A stretch of DNA of 64,000 bases from JACVRM01 sp963817375 (GCA_963817375.1 CAWFOB010000003.1:1-64000), one strand, 5' to 3'; counted from the first letter of the stretch, positions 40,302-48,979 are shown. Made by a program: numbers and translations. The notes: generated by a model from the sequence alone, not told the origin.

Positions 40302-41885
40302 TCAGAGGTCCAGGCGCTCCTCCTCGAGGTCGAGGTCGCGGATCACCCGGCGGGCGACGTCGTCGTCGATGGTCCCGCGCCGGCGCAGGTCGACGACCGC
40401 ACCCCGCTCGGCGGCGAGCAGCTCCCGGCGGAGGCGCTGGTACTGGGCCGAGCGCGCCTCGCGCGCGCCGTCGGTCTCGGGGTCGAAGCGCTCCTTGTAG
40501 CGGTCGACGCGGAAGGTGTACTGCCCGCGCGCGCGCTCGACCGTGTCGTCGTAGGCCCAGCCCTCCGCGGCGATCTCATCCAGGCGCTCGAGGGCCGCCT
40601 GCGCGGCCCGGATGCGCGCCTTTGCCTCCTCCTTCTCCGCGAGCCCGTCGTCCTCGATGCCCACGAGGCGGATCACGGTCGGGAACGTCAGCCCCTGGCC
40701 GACGAGGGTGCCGAGGATCACGGCGAACGTCAGGAAGATGACAAGCGCGCGGTTCGGGAACGGCTGGTGTGCGTCCGTCGTCAGCGGGAGGGCGAGCGCC
40801 GCCGCGAGCGAGACGGCGCCGCGCATCCCGGCCCACGCGAGGATGACGTTCGACCGCCAGCCGCCCGCGCCGTCACCAGGGCGCATGGGTGGCGGCAGCC
40901 AGGAGGTCGCGAAGAGCCAGACGAAGCGGATCGCGATCACCGTGAGTGTGAGCAGCACGGCCCAGGCGACGAGGTCCTGCCAGGAGCGCAGCCCCCTCAG
41001 GGCATCGACGATGCCCGGCAGCTGGAGGCCGACCAGCGTGAAGAGCACGGCGTTCAAGATGAAGAGGGTGATGTCCCAGATGGCGGCGCCCTGGAGGCGC
41101 GTCTGCGCCGTCGTCAGCTCGGGCGTGTGCCAGCCCATGTAGACGCCGATCGTGACGGCGGCGAGCACGCCGGAGACGCCGGCCGCCTGGGCGGGGAGGT
41201 AGGCGATGTAGCCGCTGCAGAGCGCGATCGTGAGCTCGAGCGGGGGGTTGTCGAGGCGCCGGCGCACCCGGCGCACCAGGTAGCCCGCGGCGAGGCCGAC
41301 GGCGATCCCGCCGACCACGTTTCCGACAAAGTGGGCGGGCGCGGTGACCAGCGAGAACGAGCCGGTGACGACGGCGGCAACCGCGAAGCGGTACGCCACG
41401 AGCGCGGTGCCGTCGTTCACGAGGCTCTCGCCGTCGATGATCCCGACCAGGCTTCGCGGGAGCCCGACGCGCTCGGCGATCGCGGTCGCCGACGTCGGGT
41501 CGGTCGGCGAGACGATCGCGCCGAGCACGAACGCGGTCGGCCAGTCGAGGCCGGGGATCAGCGCGTGCGCGACTGCAGCGACGACGATCATCGTGGCGAG
41601 CACCAGCCCGACGGCGAGCAGCGAGATCTCCGCGATGTTCGCGCGCACCTCGCGCAGCGACGTGAAGTACGCGCCCGCGTAGAGGAGCGGCGGCAGGATC
41701 GCGACGAGCACCAGCCGCGGGTCGAGCTCGACGGTTGGCATGCCGGGGATGAGCGCGAGCCCGAGGCCGCCCAGCACGAGCAGGATCGGGTAGGGGACGC
41801 GCACCGTCTCGGCGGTCGCGAGCACCGCAACGGCCGCCGCGATGACGCCGACGAGGATCAGGCTGTCCTGCGCGGAGAGCTCCAC
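40302..41885 (-). CDS. CPA1-type Na+/H+ antiporter with C-terminal cytoplasmic domain
   Basis: A 527-residue antiporter. About 12 helices include LGAIVSPTDPTSATAIAERV and IDGESLVNDGTALV, the acidic ion-binding motifs of the NhaP/NHE branch. Residues ~410-527 form a charged cytoplasmic helical tail (EKEEAKARIRAAQAALERLD) absent from the antiporter at 25698. CAGAAT lies 6 nt before the GTG start. It is probably involved in Na+ or K+ extrusion coupled to pH. Confidence 0.88.
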   Translation of the reverse strand: MELSAQDSLILVGVIAAAVAVLATAETVRVPYPILLVLGGLGLALIPGMPTVELDPRLVLVAILPPLLYAGAYFTSLREVRANIAEISLLAVGLVLATMIVVAAVAHALIPGLDWPTAFVLGAIVSPTDPTSATAIAERVGLPRSLVGIIDGESLVNDGTALVAYRFAVAAVVTGSFSLVTAPAHFVGNVVGGIAVGLAAGYLVRRVRRRLDNPPLELTIALCSGYIAYLPAQAAGVSGVLAAVTIGVYMGWHTPELTTAQTRLQGAAIWDITLFILNAVLFTLVGLQLPGIVDALRGLRSWQDLVAWAVLLTLTVIAIRFVWLFATSWLPPPMRPGDGAGGWRSNVILAWAGMRGAVSLAAALALPLTTDAHQPFPNRALVIFLTFAVILGTLVGQGLTFPTVIRLVGIEDDGLAEKEEAKARIRAAQAALERLDEIAAEGWAYDDTVERARGQYTFRVDRYKERFDPETDGAREARSAQYQRLRRELLAAERGAVVDLRRRGTIDDDVARRVIRDLDLEEERLDL

Positions 41886-41949
41886 CCGTGGATTCTGCCG
41901 AGCGGGGTACGCTCGCGGCGGGGTCGTCGAGCGCGGAGCTGGAAGTCAG

Positions 41950-42138
41950 ATGAACACCGCAACATCCACCGTCACCGAGCACGAGGCCGCGCGCGGCTCG
42001 TTCAAGAAGCAGGAGCGCAACCCGGGCGTGACGGAGCTCGCGGAGATCCCCGGCCGCGGCCCCGCACTGGTCATCGACACCGGCTGGCGCGGGATGGCAC
42101 AGAGCGCGCTCGCCTGCGTGCAGCGCTTCGTCAAGTAG
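41950..42138 (+). CDS. Possible 62-residue protein
   Basis: A small frame with GC-rich third positions: MNTATSTVTEHEAARGSFKK then QERNPGVTELAEIPGRGPAL and VIDTGWRGMAQSALACVQRF. GGAAG about 5 nt upstream of the ATG is a weak ribosome binding site. I do not recognise a family, and no domain or membrane segment is evident. It is divergent from the antiporter and just precedes the palindromic repeats at 42164. Confidence 0.45.
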   Translation: MNTATSTVTEHEAARGSFKKQERNPGVTELAEIPGRGPALVIDTGWRGMAQSALACVQRFVK

Positions 42139-42163
42139 GCCGCCCTGCTCCCACGGCCACCGG

Positions 42164-42201
42164 TTAGTGGCTGACACTTCGCGCGGTATGGCTGACAGCC
42201 A
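42164..42201. repeat. Palindromic repeat family B, left partial copies
   Basis: TTAGTGGCTGAC (42164-42175) is a half site. TGGCTGACAGCCA (42189-42201) is a complete inner palindrome. Fuller copies are at 42592-42620 and 48980-49000. Confidence 0.65.
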
Positions 42202-42217
42202 CAAAGTCCGCACGTGC

Positions 42218-42526
42218 TCACCGGTTCGCCCGCTCGAAGCGATCGAGGATCCAGTGCGGATCCGGGACACGGCCGGCGAGCGTTCCCGTGACGATGTCGC
42301 GAGCGATCTCCCCGAGCTCCTCGGCGCGTCGCCGCTCGGCTTCCCGCTGGTCTCGCTCGGCGCGCACGAGCGTCCGGAGATGCACGAGGCTCGGGCGTGT
42401 GAAACCAAGCTCCTGGACGCGCGCGGCGACCCGCCGGCAGGTCTCGGCCATCGACGCCGCCGGATCGTCCAGCTCGGCGACGAGCCTGTCCACGACAGGG
42501 TCGTACCGGCGCGCGCTCGGAACCAT
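42218..42526 (-). CDS. Hypothetical helical protein bounded by palindromic repeats
   Basis: A 102-residue, mostly helical protein: MVPSARRYDPVVDRLVAELD, then ASMAETCRRVAARVQELGFT, RPSLVHLRTLVRAERDQRE and RDIVTGTLAGRVPDPHWILD. The central segment could be a small DNA-binding helical motif, but no family is recognised. GACGAT lies 6 nt before the ATG. The gene sits between two clusters of the TTAGTGGCTG palindrome, about 16 bp from the left and 65 bp from the right, so it may have moved with them. Confidence 0.55.
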   Translation of the reverse strand: MVPSARRYDPVVDRLVAELDDPAASMAETCRRVAARVQELGFTRPSLVHLRTLVRAERDQREAERRRAEELGEIARDIVTGTLAGRVPDPHWILDRFERANR

Positions 42527-42591
42527 GAGGCGATCGTCGCCGCGAGCCGGTCACGTAGGTGTGCCGACAGCGCGCCATGACCCGCACGGTC

Positions 42592-42646
42592 GGAGTTAGT
42601 GGCTGTCAGCCACTAACTCCGCGGCAAGTGGCGGTCAGCCACAAGC
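42592..42646. repeat. Palindromic repeat family B, full copy plus partial
   Basis: A 29-nt perfect palindrome with 14-nt arms (GGAGTTAGTGGCTG and its complement around one T) spans 42592-42620. A degraded copy, GTGGCGGTCAGCCAC, follows. It would fold into a stable hairpin downstream of uppP (minus strand) and upstream of the small gene at 42526. Confidence 0.75.
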
Positions 42647-42659
42647 AATGGTCTGCGGT

Positions 42660-43541
42660 TCAGGTGGCCAGGAAGTAGACGGTGCAGAAGCCGCCGAAGG
42701 CCAGGCACCAGATCGCGAACGGGATCAGCGTCCGCGTCTCGAAGTAGCGCATCAGGAACCGCACGGCGAAGTACGCGGTCACGCCCGAGCAGAGCGACGC
42801 CACGAGCGCCTGCCCGCGCACGCCGTCGCCCTGCGAGCCGGCCAGCTCGGGGATCTTCAGCAGCGCGGCCGCGCCGATGATCGGCGTCGCCAGCAGGAAG
42901 GCGAACCGGGCCGCGTCCTTGTGCGACAGCCCGACGACAAGCCCGCCGCCCATGGCGGCGCCCGACCGCGAGAGGCCGGGGATCAGGGCGATCGCCTGCA
43001 GCGCCCCGACCAGGAACGCGCCGGGAAACTGCACCTGTCGGGCGATGCGGGTGTCGTCGTCCTCGTCGGTCTGCGGCGCGCGGCGCCGCAGCGCCTCGAA
43101 CCCGAAGAGCAGCAGCCCGTTGACCATCAGGAAGATCGACGCCGACAGCGCCGACGCGAACACCGACCGGAGCGCATGGTCGAGCAGCAGGCCGAGGATC
43201 CCGGCCGGGATCGTCCCGACGACGAGCAGCCAGCCGAGCTTGGCGTCCGTGTCGTCTGCGCCGATGCCGCGGTCGCGCAAGCTGCGGCCGAGCCCCTTGA
43301 AAATGCGCATCCAGTCATGCCAGAAGAACAGGAACAGGACGATCGCCGTGGCCAGGTGCGTCGCGACGAGGAAGCTGATGAAGTAGTCGTCGTTCTGGTG
43401 GATGTTCCAGCCAAAGAGCTGCGGGAAGATCACGCTGTGGCCGAGGCTGGAGATCGGGAACAGCTCGGTCACGCCTTGCAGCAGGCCGAGGACGATCGCC
43501 TGGAGGTAGGTGATCGGCTCGGAAGCTGACGCGAGGATCAC
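42660..43541 (-). CDS. uppP: Undecaprenyl-diphosphatase
   Basis: A 293-residue polytopic BacA/UppP enzyme that dephosphorylates undecaprenyl pyrophosphate to recycle the lipid carrier for peptidoglycan synthesis; it can confer bacitracin tolerance. The two diagnostic motifs are present: GLLQGVTELFPISSLGHSV near residue 19 and IPGLSRSGAAMGGG near residue 195. The GTG start overlaps the stop of the upstream small membrane protein gene (GTGA), so translation is coupled. A palindromic hairpin lies just beyond the stop. Confidence 0.93.
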   Translation of the reverse strand: MILASASEPITYLQAIVLGLLQGVTELFPISSLGHSVIFPQLFGWNIHQNDDYFISFLVATHLATAIVLFLFFWHDWMRIFKGLGRSLRDRGIGADDTDAKLGWLLVVGTIPAGILGLLLDHALRSVFASALSASIFLMVNGLLLFGFEALRRRAPQTDEDDDTRIARQVQFPGAFLVGALQAIALIPGLSRSGAAMGGGLVVGLSHKDAARFAFLLATPIIGAAALLKIPELAGSQGDGVRGQALVASLCSGVTAYFAVRFLMRYFETRTLIPFAIWCLAFGGFCTVYFLAT

Positions 43542-43786
43542 GGTACGGCGCCGGCGTCCTCGGTCTTCTTGCCCGTCTGGAACCAGGCGAAGACGAGGAG
43601 CGCGACCCCGACAAGAAATGCCGCGATGCCGTGCTTCACGTGGTGGTGGCTGGAGCCGGCCTCGTGGCCGGGGATGAACGACGGCAGCGACTTCGCCGGC
43701 TCGACCCAGTAGACGATCCCGAGGACGATCAGGGCGATCCCGATCACGACGGCGGCGATGATGATGGCTGGGTGGCGCGTGTTCAT
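43538..43786 (-). CDS. Small two-TM membrane protein coupled to uppP
   Basis: An 82-residue protein with two hydrophobic helices (AIIIAAVVIGIALIVLGIVY and HGIAAFLVGVALLVFAWFQ) linked by a polar, histidine-rich loop (FIPGHEAGSSHHHVKHG). Its stop overlaps the uppP start by 4 nt, indicating a shared operon and possibly function. I do not recognise a characterised family; the histidine loop could bind metal. Confidence 0.75.
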   Translation of the reverse strand: MNTRHPAIIIAAVVIGIALIVLGIVYWVEPAKSLPSFIPGHEAGSSHHHVKHGIAAFLVGVALLVFAWFQTGKKTEDAGAVP

Positions 43787-43867
43787 GACCGCGGCGGAGC
43801 CTAACGCGCGTAGGCGGACGGCAGGCGGGCCTCTTCAGGGCACGTTCAGGTCACTACGGTTCGGAGC

Positions 43868-44221
43868 ATGGAGGAAGAGCTCACGACGCTCGAGTTCGAG
43901 CGCCTGGTCGAGGACGCCATCGCCTCGGTGCCGGAGCCGCTTGCCGGCTTCATGTCGAACGTCGGCGTGATCGTCGACGAGCAGGCGCCGCCGTGGCAGT
44001 CCGTTCTCGGCCTCTACCAGGGGGTTCCGCTCACCCGGCGGACGACCTCCTACACGGGCGCGCTGCCCGACAAGATCACGATCTTCCGCCGTCCGATCGA
44101 GCGCGTGTACGGCACCGACCCCGACCGCCTCCGCGACGGCGTTCGCCACGTCGTCGTCCACGAGATCGCCCACCACTTCGGGATCTCGGACGAGCGGCTG
44201 CGCGAGCTCGGCGCCTACTAG
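43868..44221 (+). CDS. Minimal zinc metallopeptidase (zincin-like, PF06262 type)
   Basis: A 117-residue single-domain metallopeptidase. The extended zinc signature HEIAHHFGISDERL (HExxHxxGxxD) is complete. GVIVDEQAP, GLYQGVPLTRR and KITIFRRPIER are the strands typical of this actinobacterial family. Physiological substrate is unknown. TACGGT lies 7 nt before the ATG, so transcription may be leaderless. Confidence 0.85.
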   Translation: MEEELTTLEFERLVEDAIASVPEPLAGFMSNVGVIVDEQAPPWQSVLGLYQGVPLTRRTTSYTGALPDKITIFRRPIERVYGTDPDRLRDGVRHVVVHEIAHHFGISDERLRELGAY

Positions 44222-44234
44222 TCAAACTTCCGCG

Positions 44235-46181
44235 GTGGAAGAACGCCGCCGCGTCCGCGTGATCTTCGGCGCGCTTCTGCTCGTCCTCTTCCTGGCGTCG
44301 CTCGACCAGACGATCGTCGCGACGGCACTGCCGACGATCGTCGGCGACCTCGGCGGGCTCAAGCACATCTCGTGGGTCGTCACCGCCTACCTGCTCACCT
44401 CGACGATCGTCGGGCCGATCTACGGGAAGCTGGGCGACCTCTACGGCCGCAAGATCGTGCTGCAGACCGCGATCGTGATCTTCCTGATCGGGTCGGCGCT
44501 CTGCGGGCTGTCCCAGAACATGGCCGAGCTGATCGCGTTCCGCGCCGTCCAGGGGCTCGGCGGCGGCGGGCTCATCGTCGTCACGATCGCCGTGATCGGG
44601 GACATCATCCCGCCGCGCGAGCGCGGCAAGTACCAGGGCTTCTTCGGCGCGGTCTTCGGCGTGTCGACCGTGATCGGGCCGCTGCTCGGCGGCTTCTTCG
44701 TCGACAACCTCTCCTGGCGCTGGATCTTCTACGTCAACATCCCCATCGGGGTCCTCGCCTTCGTCGTGATCGGGGCGACCTTCCGGCCGCACGTCGCGCA
44801 CGTCCGCCACACGATCGACTACGCGGGGGCAGCCGCACTGGCCGGCGCCCTGACCTCGATCGTCCTCTTCACGACCTTCGGAGGGACGACCTATCGCTGG
44901 GCCTCGTGGCAGGAGATCGGGCTGATCGCGATCGCGGCCGTGCTGGCCCCGCTGTTCGTGTGGATCGAGTCGCGCGCCGCCGAGCCGATCCTGCCGCTCG
45001 AGCTTTTCCGCAACCGGGTCTTCCGCGTCGCGAGCGCGGTCGGCTTCATCGTCGGCCTCGCCCTCTTCGGCGCGATCACCTACCTGCCGCTCTTCCTCCA
45101 GGTCGTCAAGGGCGCGACTCCGACCCGCTCGGGGCTCGAGCTGACGCCGCTCATGGCCGGCCTGCTCGTGTCGTCGATCGTCAGCGGGCAGCTGATTACG
45201 AAGACGGGTCGCTACAAGCCGTTCCCGATCGTCGGCACGTTCATCACCGCGATCGGGATGGCGCTGCTGTCGCAGCTCGACTCGGCCACCTCGCAGGCGT
45301 ACACGATCGGCGCCATGGCCGTCGTCGGGCTCGGGCTCGGAATGACGATGCAGGTGCTCGTGCTCGCGTCGCAGAACGCGGTCGACTACCGGCTGCTCGG
45401 CGTCGCCACGTCCGGCTCCACGCTGTCGCGCCAGATCGGCGGATCGATCGGCGTCGCCGTCTTCGGGACGATCTTCGTCAACCGGCTCAACAGCGAGCTG
45501 GCGTCACGGCTCGCCGGCGCGCACGGCCTGCCGAGCTCGGCGAGCCCCGCGTCGATCAGGCACCTGCCTCCCGAGGTGCACGCGCGCTACCTGGACGCGT
45601 TCACGGCGGCGCTCGCGCCGGTGTTCGTCGTCGCGGCCGTCCTCATGTTCGTCGCGTTCGGGCTCACGTGGCTGCTGCGGGAGATCCCGCTCCGGAAGAC
45701 TGCGGAGACCCAGGGCGTGGCGGAGGCCATTGCCACGCCGAGCGACGGCGACTCGTTCAGGGAGCTGGAGCGGCAGTTGACGACGCTCGCCCGCCGCGAC
45801 GAGCGGTGGGGCATGTACGAGCGGGTCGCCGCCGATGCGCGCGTCGACCTGGCGCCGCCGGAGGCGTGGCTGCTCGCCCGCCTCTCCGAGCGCCGCTGGC
45901 CCGTCGACGAGCACGACCTGGCAGACGACCTGGGTGTCGAGCCCGAACGTCTGCACGCGACGCTGGCGATGCTTGCGGACGAGGGCCTGGTCACGGGCGA
46001 CGGCGGCCGGCCCGTCGAGCTGACCGCGTCCGGCCGCGACACGCACGACCGGCTCGTCGCCGCGGGGCGCTCACGCCTCGCCGGGCTCCTCGAAGGCTGG
46101 GACCCCGAGCACAACCCCGACGTGCGCCGGCTCCTCGACGAGGTGGCGGAGTCGTTCGCCGCCCAGATGCCGAGCCGCTAG
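44235..46181 (+). CDS. DHA2-type MFS exporter with C-terminal winged-helix extension
   Basis: A 648-residue EmrB/QacA-family proton antiporter: FLASLDQTIVATALPTIVGD in TM1, GKLGDLYGRK (motif A), GPLLGGFFVDNLSWRW (motif C) and 14 helices up to about residue 485. The last ~150 residues are soluble and read like a MarR/PadR-type winged helix: EAWLLARLSERRWPVDEHDL, LGVEPERLHATLAMLADEGL, VELTASGRDTHDRLVAAGRS. That is an unusual fusion of exporter and DNA-binding-like domain. CAAACT lies 6 nt before the GTG start. Confidence 0.87.
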   Translation: MEERRRVRVIFGALLLVLFLASLDQTIVATALPTIVGDLGGLKHISWVVTAYLLTSTIVGPIYGKLGDLYGRKIVLQTAIVIFLIGSALCGLSQNMAELIAFRAVQGLGGGGLIVVTIAVIGDIIPPRERGKYQGFFGAVFGVSTVIGPLLGGFFVDNLSWRWIFYVNIPIGVLAFVVIGATFRPHVAHVRHTIDYAGAAALAGALTSIVLFTTFGGTTYRWASWQEIGLIAIAAVLAPLFVWIESRAAEPILPLELFRNRVFRVASAVGFIVGLALFGAITYLPLFLQVVKGATPTRSGLELTPLMAGLLVSSIVSGQLITKTGRYKPFPIVGTFITAIGMALLSQLDSATSQAYTIGAMAVVGLGLGMTMQVLVLASQNAVDYRLLGVATSGSTLSRQIGGSIGVAVFGTIFVNRLNSELASRLAGAHGLPSSASPASIRHLPPEVHARYLDAFTAALAPVFVVAAVLMFVAFGLTWLLREIPLRKTAETQGVAEAIATPSDGDSFRELERQLTTLARRDERWGMYERVAADARVDLAPPEAWLLARLSERRWPVDEHDLADDLGVEPERLHATLAMLADEGLVTGDGGRPVELTASGRDTHDRLVAAGRSRLAGLLEGWDPEHNPDVRRLLDEVAESFAAQMPSR

Positions 46182-46214
46182 CGCGCGTCCTCGTTGCCCG
46201 CTCGACCAGAGGGC

Positions 46215-46220
46215 TACCCT
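46215..46220 (+). promoter_or_regulatory. -10 element of leaderless DUF1361 gene
   Basis: TACCCT followed after 6 nt by ATG 46227. Confidence 0.5.
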
Positions 46221-46226
46221 TGTTCC

Positions 46227-46907
46227 ATGGAGGTTGCGCCGAGCCGCCGTCGTCTCGCCGTCGTGCTCTCGCTCGGCCTGCTGACTGCGCTCGCCGTCGG
46301 CATGATCGTCGCGCGCCGCGTCTACACGGGTGAGCCGACCTACGCGAACCTCGTCTGGAACCTGACGCTCGCCTGGATCCCGCTGCTCCTGGCGCTCTTC
46401 GTCTACGACGCCGCGCGCCGCGGGCGCCCGCGCTGGGTCGTCCTGGCGGGCGGCGCGGCATGGCTCCTGTTCTTCCCGAACGCGCCCTACCTCATCACCG
46501 ATTTCCAGCTGCTCCGCGACTGGCAGGCGGCGCCGGTCTGGTACGACGTCGCACTGCTGTCGACCGCAGCCTGGACGGGGCTGACGCTCGGGTTCGCCTC
46601 GCTGTACCTGATGCACGTCGTCGCGCGGCGCGTCGTGTCGCCGCTGCTCGTCTGGCTCGGCGTCGGCGGCGTGCTGGCGCTCACGTCGTTCGGGATCTAC
46701 CTCGGGCGCTTCGAGCGCTGGAACTCCTGGGACGTCGTCTCGCGGCCCGGGCCGCTGCTCTCGAGCATCGCCGAGCGGGTCGCGCACCCCGATCCCCGCA
46801 CGGCCGGGGTCACGCTGGTGTTCACCGCGTTCCTGGCGCTGGCCTACTGCGTCTTCTACAGCGTGATCCGGCTCGGCGGCGCGGTCGGCGACCAGCCGCC
46901 CGCCTGA
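46227..46907 (+). CDS. DUF1361 membrane protein
   Basis: A 226-residue polytopic protein with six to seven helices. The DUF1361 core is visible: YANLVWNLTLAWIPLLLALF, WLLFFPNAPYLITDF, WYDVALLSTAAWTGL and SFGIYLGRFERWNSWDVV. Function is unknown. The FPNAPY and GRFxRWNSWD motifs are the conserved family points. ATG at 46227 is supported by the upstream TACCCT at the leaderless distance. Confidence 0.85.
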   Translation: MEVAPSRRRLAVVLSLGLLTALAVGMIVARRVYTGEPTYANLVWNLTLAWIPLLLALFVYDAARRGRPRWVVLAGGAAWLLFFPNAPYLITDFQLLRDWQAAPVWYDVALLSTAAWTGLTLGFASLYLMHVVARRVVSPLLVWLGVGGVLALTSFGIYLGRFERWNSWDVVSRPGPLLSSIAERVAHPDPRTAGVTLVFTAFLALAYCVFYSVIRLGGAVGDQPPA

Positions 46908-46916
46908 CCACGGAGA

Positions 46917-47921
46917 TCACGCGACCGGCGTAGCGGGCGCCTCGAGCAGCTCGAGCCGTAGCGCCAGCGCGACCGCATGGGTGCGCGAGCGAGCGCCGAG
47001 CTTGCGCAGCGCCCGGCGCACGTGCGTCTCGATCGTCTCCGCGCTCAGGCCCAGCTGCGCCGCCGCATCGGCGCTGGTCAGCCCCTCCGCGAGGAGCGCG
47101 AGCACCTCGCGCTCCCGCGGCGTCAGCGGCCCGGCGTCGGCGTGCCGCCGCCGCGCCTGGGCGGCGACGAGCTCGGCGCGCTTGCGCTCGGTGATGTCCT
47201 GGAACTGGGCGATGCTGTAGATCGGCTCGCCGCTCGTGCCGAACACGAGCGACGCGTTGACCTGCGTCCAGACGACACTGCCGTCCTTCCGCAGGTAGCG
47301 CTTCTCCACCTCGTACGGGCCCAGCTCCCCCCGCTGCATCGCGGCCGCGCGGGCGAGGTCGGCGGCGAGGTCGTCGGGATGGGTCAGGTCGCGCCACGAC
47401 ATGCCTACGAGGTCGTCCTGGTCGTAGCGGAGGAGGTCGCAGAGCGCGCTGTTCACCCGGAGCCAGCGTCCCTCCGGCACGGCGATGAGCGCGATGCCGA
47501 TCGGCGCGGACTCGAACGCGAGCCGGAAGCGCTCCTCGCTCTCGCGGAGCGCCGTCTCGACCCGCTTGTGCTCGGTCAGATCGCGCATCACCGCATGGAG
47601 GGCGGTCACCCTGCCGTCGACGCTGATCGGCGTCGACCGGACCTCGACGGGGATTCGCGTCCCAAGGCGGTCGAGGACGACCGACTCGTACACCGAGACA
47701 TCCTCGAGCCCCTGCAGCTTTCGCTCCGCCCGCTGCTCGGCGATGGCGAGCCACTCGGGCGCGCAGAGCTCCCGTCCGTTGCGGCCGACCAGCTCATCCG
47801 GCTGGTACCCGAAGAGCCGGCACGCCGCCGGGTTGACCTCGCGGATGGTGCCGTCGGGGTCGCCGACGACGATCGCGTCGGTCGATGTCTCGAAGAGGAA
47901 GCGGTAGCGCTGGTCGGTCAT
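46917..47921 (-). CDS. Tandem-PAS LuxR-type transcriptional regulator
   Basis: A 334-residue one-component regulator. Two PAS domains (FLFETSTDAIVVGDPDGTIR and RLAFESAPIGIALIAVPEGR, each ending in DLTEHKR or DITERKR) are followed by a LuxR helix-turn-helix (PLTPREREVLALLAEGLTSA, GLSAETIETHVRRALRKLGA). No kinase or receiver domain is present, so it probably senses a small ligand, light or redox state directly. ATG at 47921 is chosen; the in-frame extension upstream reads through the repeat region and is Pro/Arg-rich. Confidence 0.87.
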   Translation of the reverse strand: MTDQRYRFLFETSTDAIVVGDPDGTIREVNPAACRLFGYQPDELVGRNGRELCAPEWLAIAEQRAERKLQGLEDVSVYESVVLDRLGTRIPVEVRSTPISVDGRVTALHAVMRDLTEHKRVETALRESEERFRLAFESAPIGIALIAVPEGRWLRVNSALCDLLRYDQDDLVGMSWRDLTHPDDLAADLARAAAMQRGELGPYEVEKRYLRKDGSVVWTQVNASLVFGTSGEPIYSIAQFQDITERKRAELVAAQARRRHADAGPLTPREREVLALLAEGLTSADAAAQLGLSAETIETHVRRALRKLGARSRTHAVALALRLELLEAPATPVA

Positions 47922-48026
47922 CGTCTGCGGTGTCCCGGAAACCCGGTACTGAACTGGTATCGGCCGAGGATCCGGAGTCGAATCACCCATTCGGGGCATC
48001 CTGGCGCGGTCGGCCCGGGACGATCC

Positions 48027-48471
48027 GGGGACAGCCCTCGAGCGCCCCGTCCCGGAAACCGGGTAGGGCCGCGCCCCGGGCGAGTCGAGATGGGTAGACG
48101 CACCTCCGTACCAGGTGCGGAACCGGCCGGTGGCCAGCGGATGGCCGCCGGCCGGTGGCCTTTTCAGGGGCTGTCCCCGTTCAGGGGCTGTCCCCGAAGG
48201 GGGCTGTCCTACCCCCGCGTTAGCGGGGCGTGACTTCATGGGCCAGGCCCGTTCAGGGGCTGTCCCCGGCGACAGCCGGGGGCTGTCCCCAGTGTTCGGG
48301 TCATAGCTCGTCGGCTCAATCCATTCCGCCGAGGTGGCCGCGCTTTCGGTCAAACACGAGGACAGCTCCCTGCGGGGACTGAAAGTCAGTCTCGGTTGGG
48401 ACGGCTCCTGCGGGATTGAAGAGTCACCTTTTGTTGGGACAGCCCCGCGGCTGTCGCCGCGGGACAGCCCC
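48027..48471. repeat. Repeat family A cluster (GGGGCTGTCCC / GGGACAGCCCC)
   Basis: Between the PAS regulator and the small gene at 48573 lie ~650 bp without a convincing gene. GGGGCTGTCCCC-type units occur at 48167, 48184, 48199, 48256 and 48278, and inverted GGGACAGCCCC units at 48027, 48436 and 48461. Some pair into hairpins, e.g. GACAGCC/GGCTGTC at 48271-48287. The same unit recurs at 63962 and 63977. This resembles a REP-like dispersed repeat. Confidence 0.7.
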
Positions 48472-48572
48472 TTGAATAGCTCATGGGGCGGGGCCCGCCG
48501 CACGGAACCCCGCCCCGGAAGCCGCGCGCGTGCCGCGCGCGGCTCGCGCCCCGAAGGCGCGTGACCCTCCCC

Positions 48573-48770
48573 CTAGAGAACGATCCTGGAGGCTGTCTCC
48601 GGCGGGCAGCCGGACTGGATCAGCCTCCGCACCTGGCTCAGATCGACCCGGGATGCCGCGAGCGTGCTCGAGAGCTCCGTGTTGAAGCCGAGGCGGACGA
48701 ACTGCTCGAACCGCCACGAGCGCACGACCGTCTCGAGGTCCTCCCGTTCCCGGTCACCATCGATTAGCAC
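48573..48770 (-). CDS. Small conserved actinobacterial-type hypothetical protein
   Basis: A 65-residue protein reading DLETVVRSWRFEQFVRLGFN, then LSSTLAASRVDLSQVRRLIQ and SGCPPETASRIVL. The LGFxxxxxxxLAxSxVDL...LIxxGCP pattern resembles short uncharacterised actinobacterial proteins. GTG at 48770 is chosen because AGGGGGAG lies about 6 nt upstream; another in-frame GTG is at 48791. It may be a helical adaptor, but function is unknown. Confidence 0.6.
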   Translation of the reverse strand: MLIDGDREREDLETVVRSWRFEQFVRLGFNTELSSTLAASRVDLSQVRRLIQSGCPPETASRIVL

Positions 48771-48979
48771 TGCTGCCTCCCCCTGTCTCACCGCGAATGC
48801 GTCCCCCCGGGCGCATCCGCTCGCTCAGCATGCGACGGCGGCCCCGGCGCGTGAATCCCTCATCTGAGGGATCGAGTGGGTGAGTCGTCCCGACCTCCGA
48901 ACGGGTGAGGCGGGGGAGGCTTCCTCATGGTGTCAGGCGCAGTGGCGTGGCGGTGCGCAGCCGCTCCGGAAACCCGGAG

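Noticed and set aside
48361..48425. CRISPR array
   Set aside because: Only two degenerate units, 12-bp separation and no cas genes. Better explained as part of the local repeat family.
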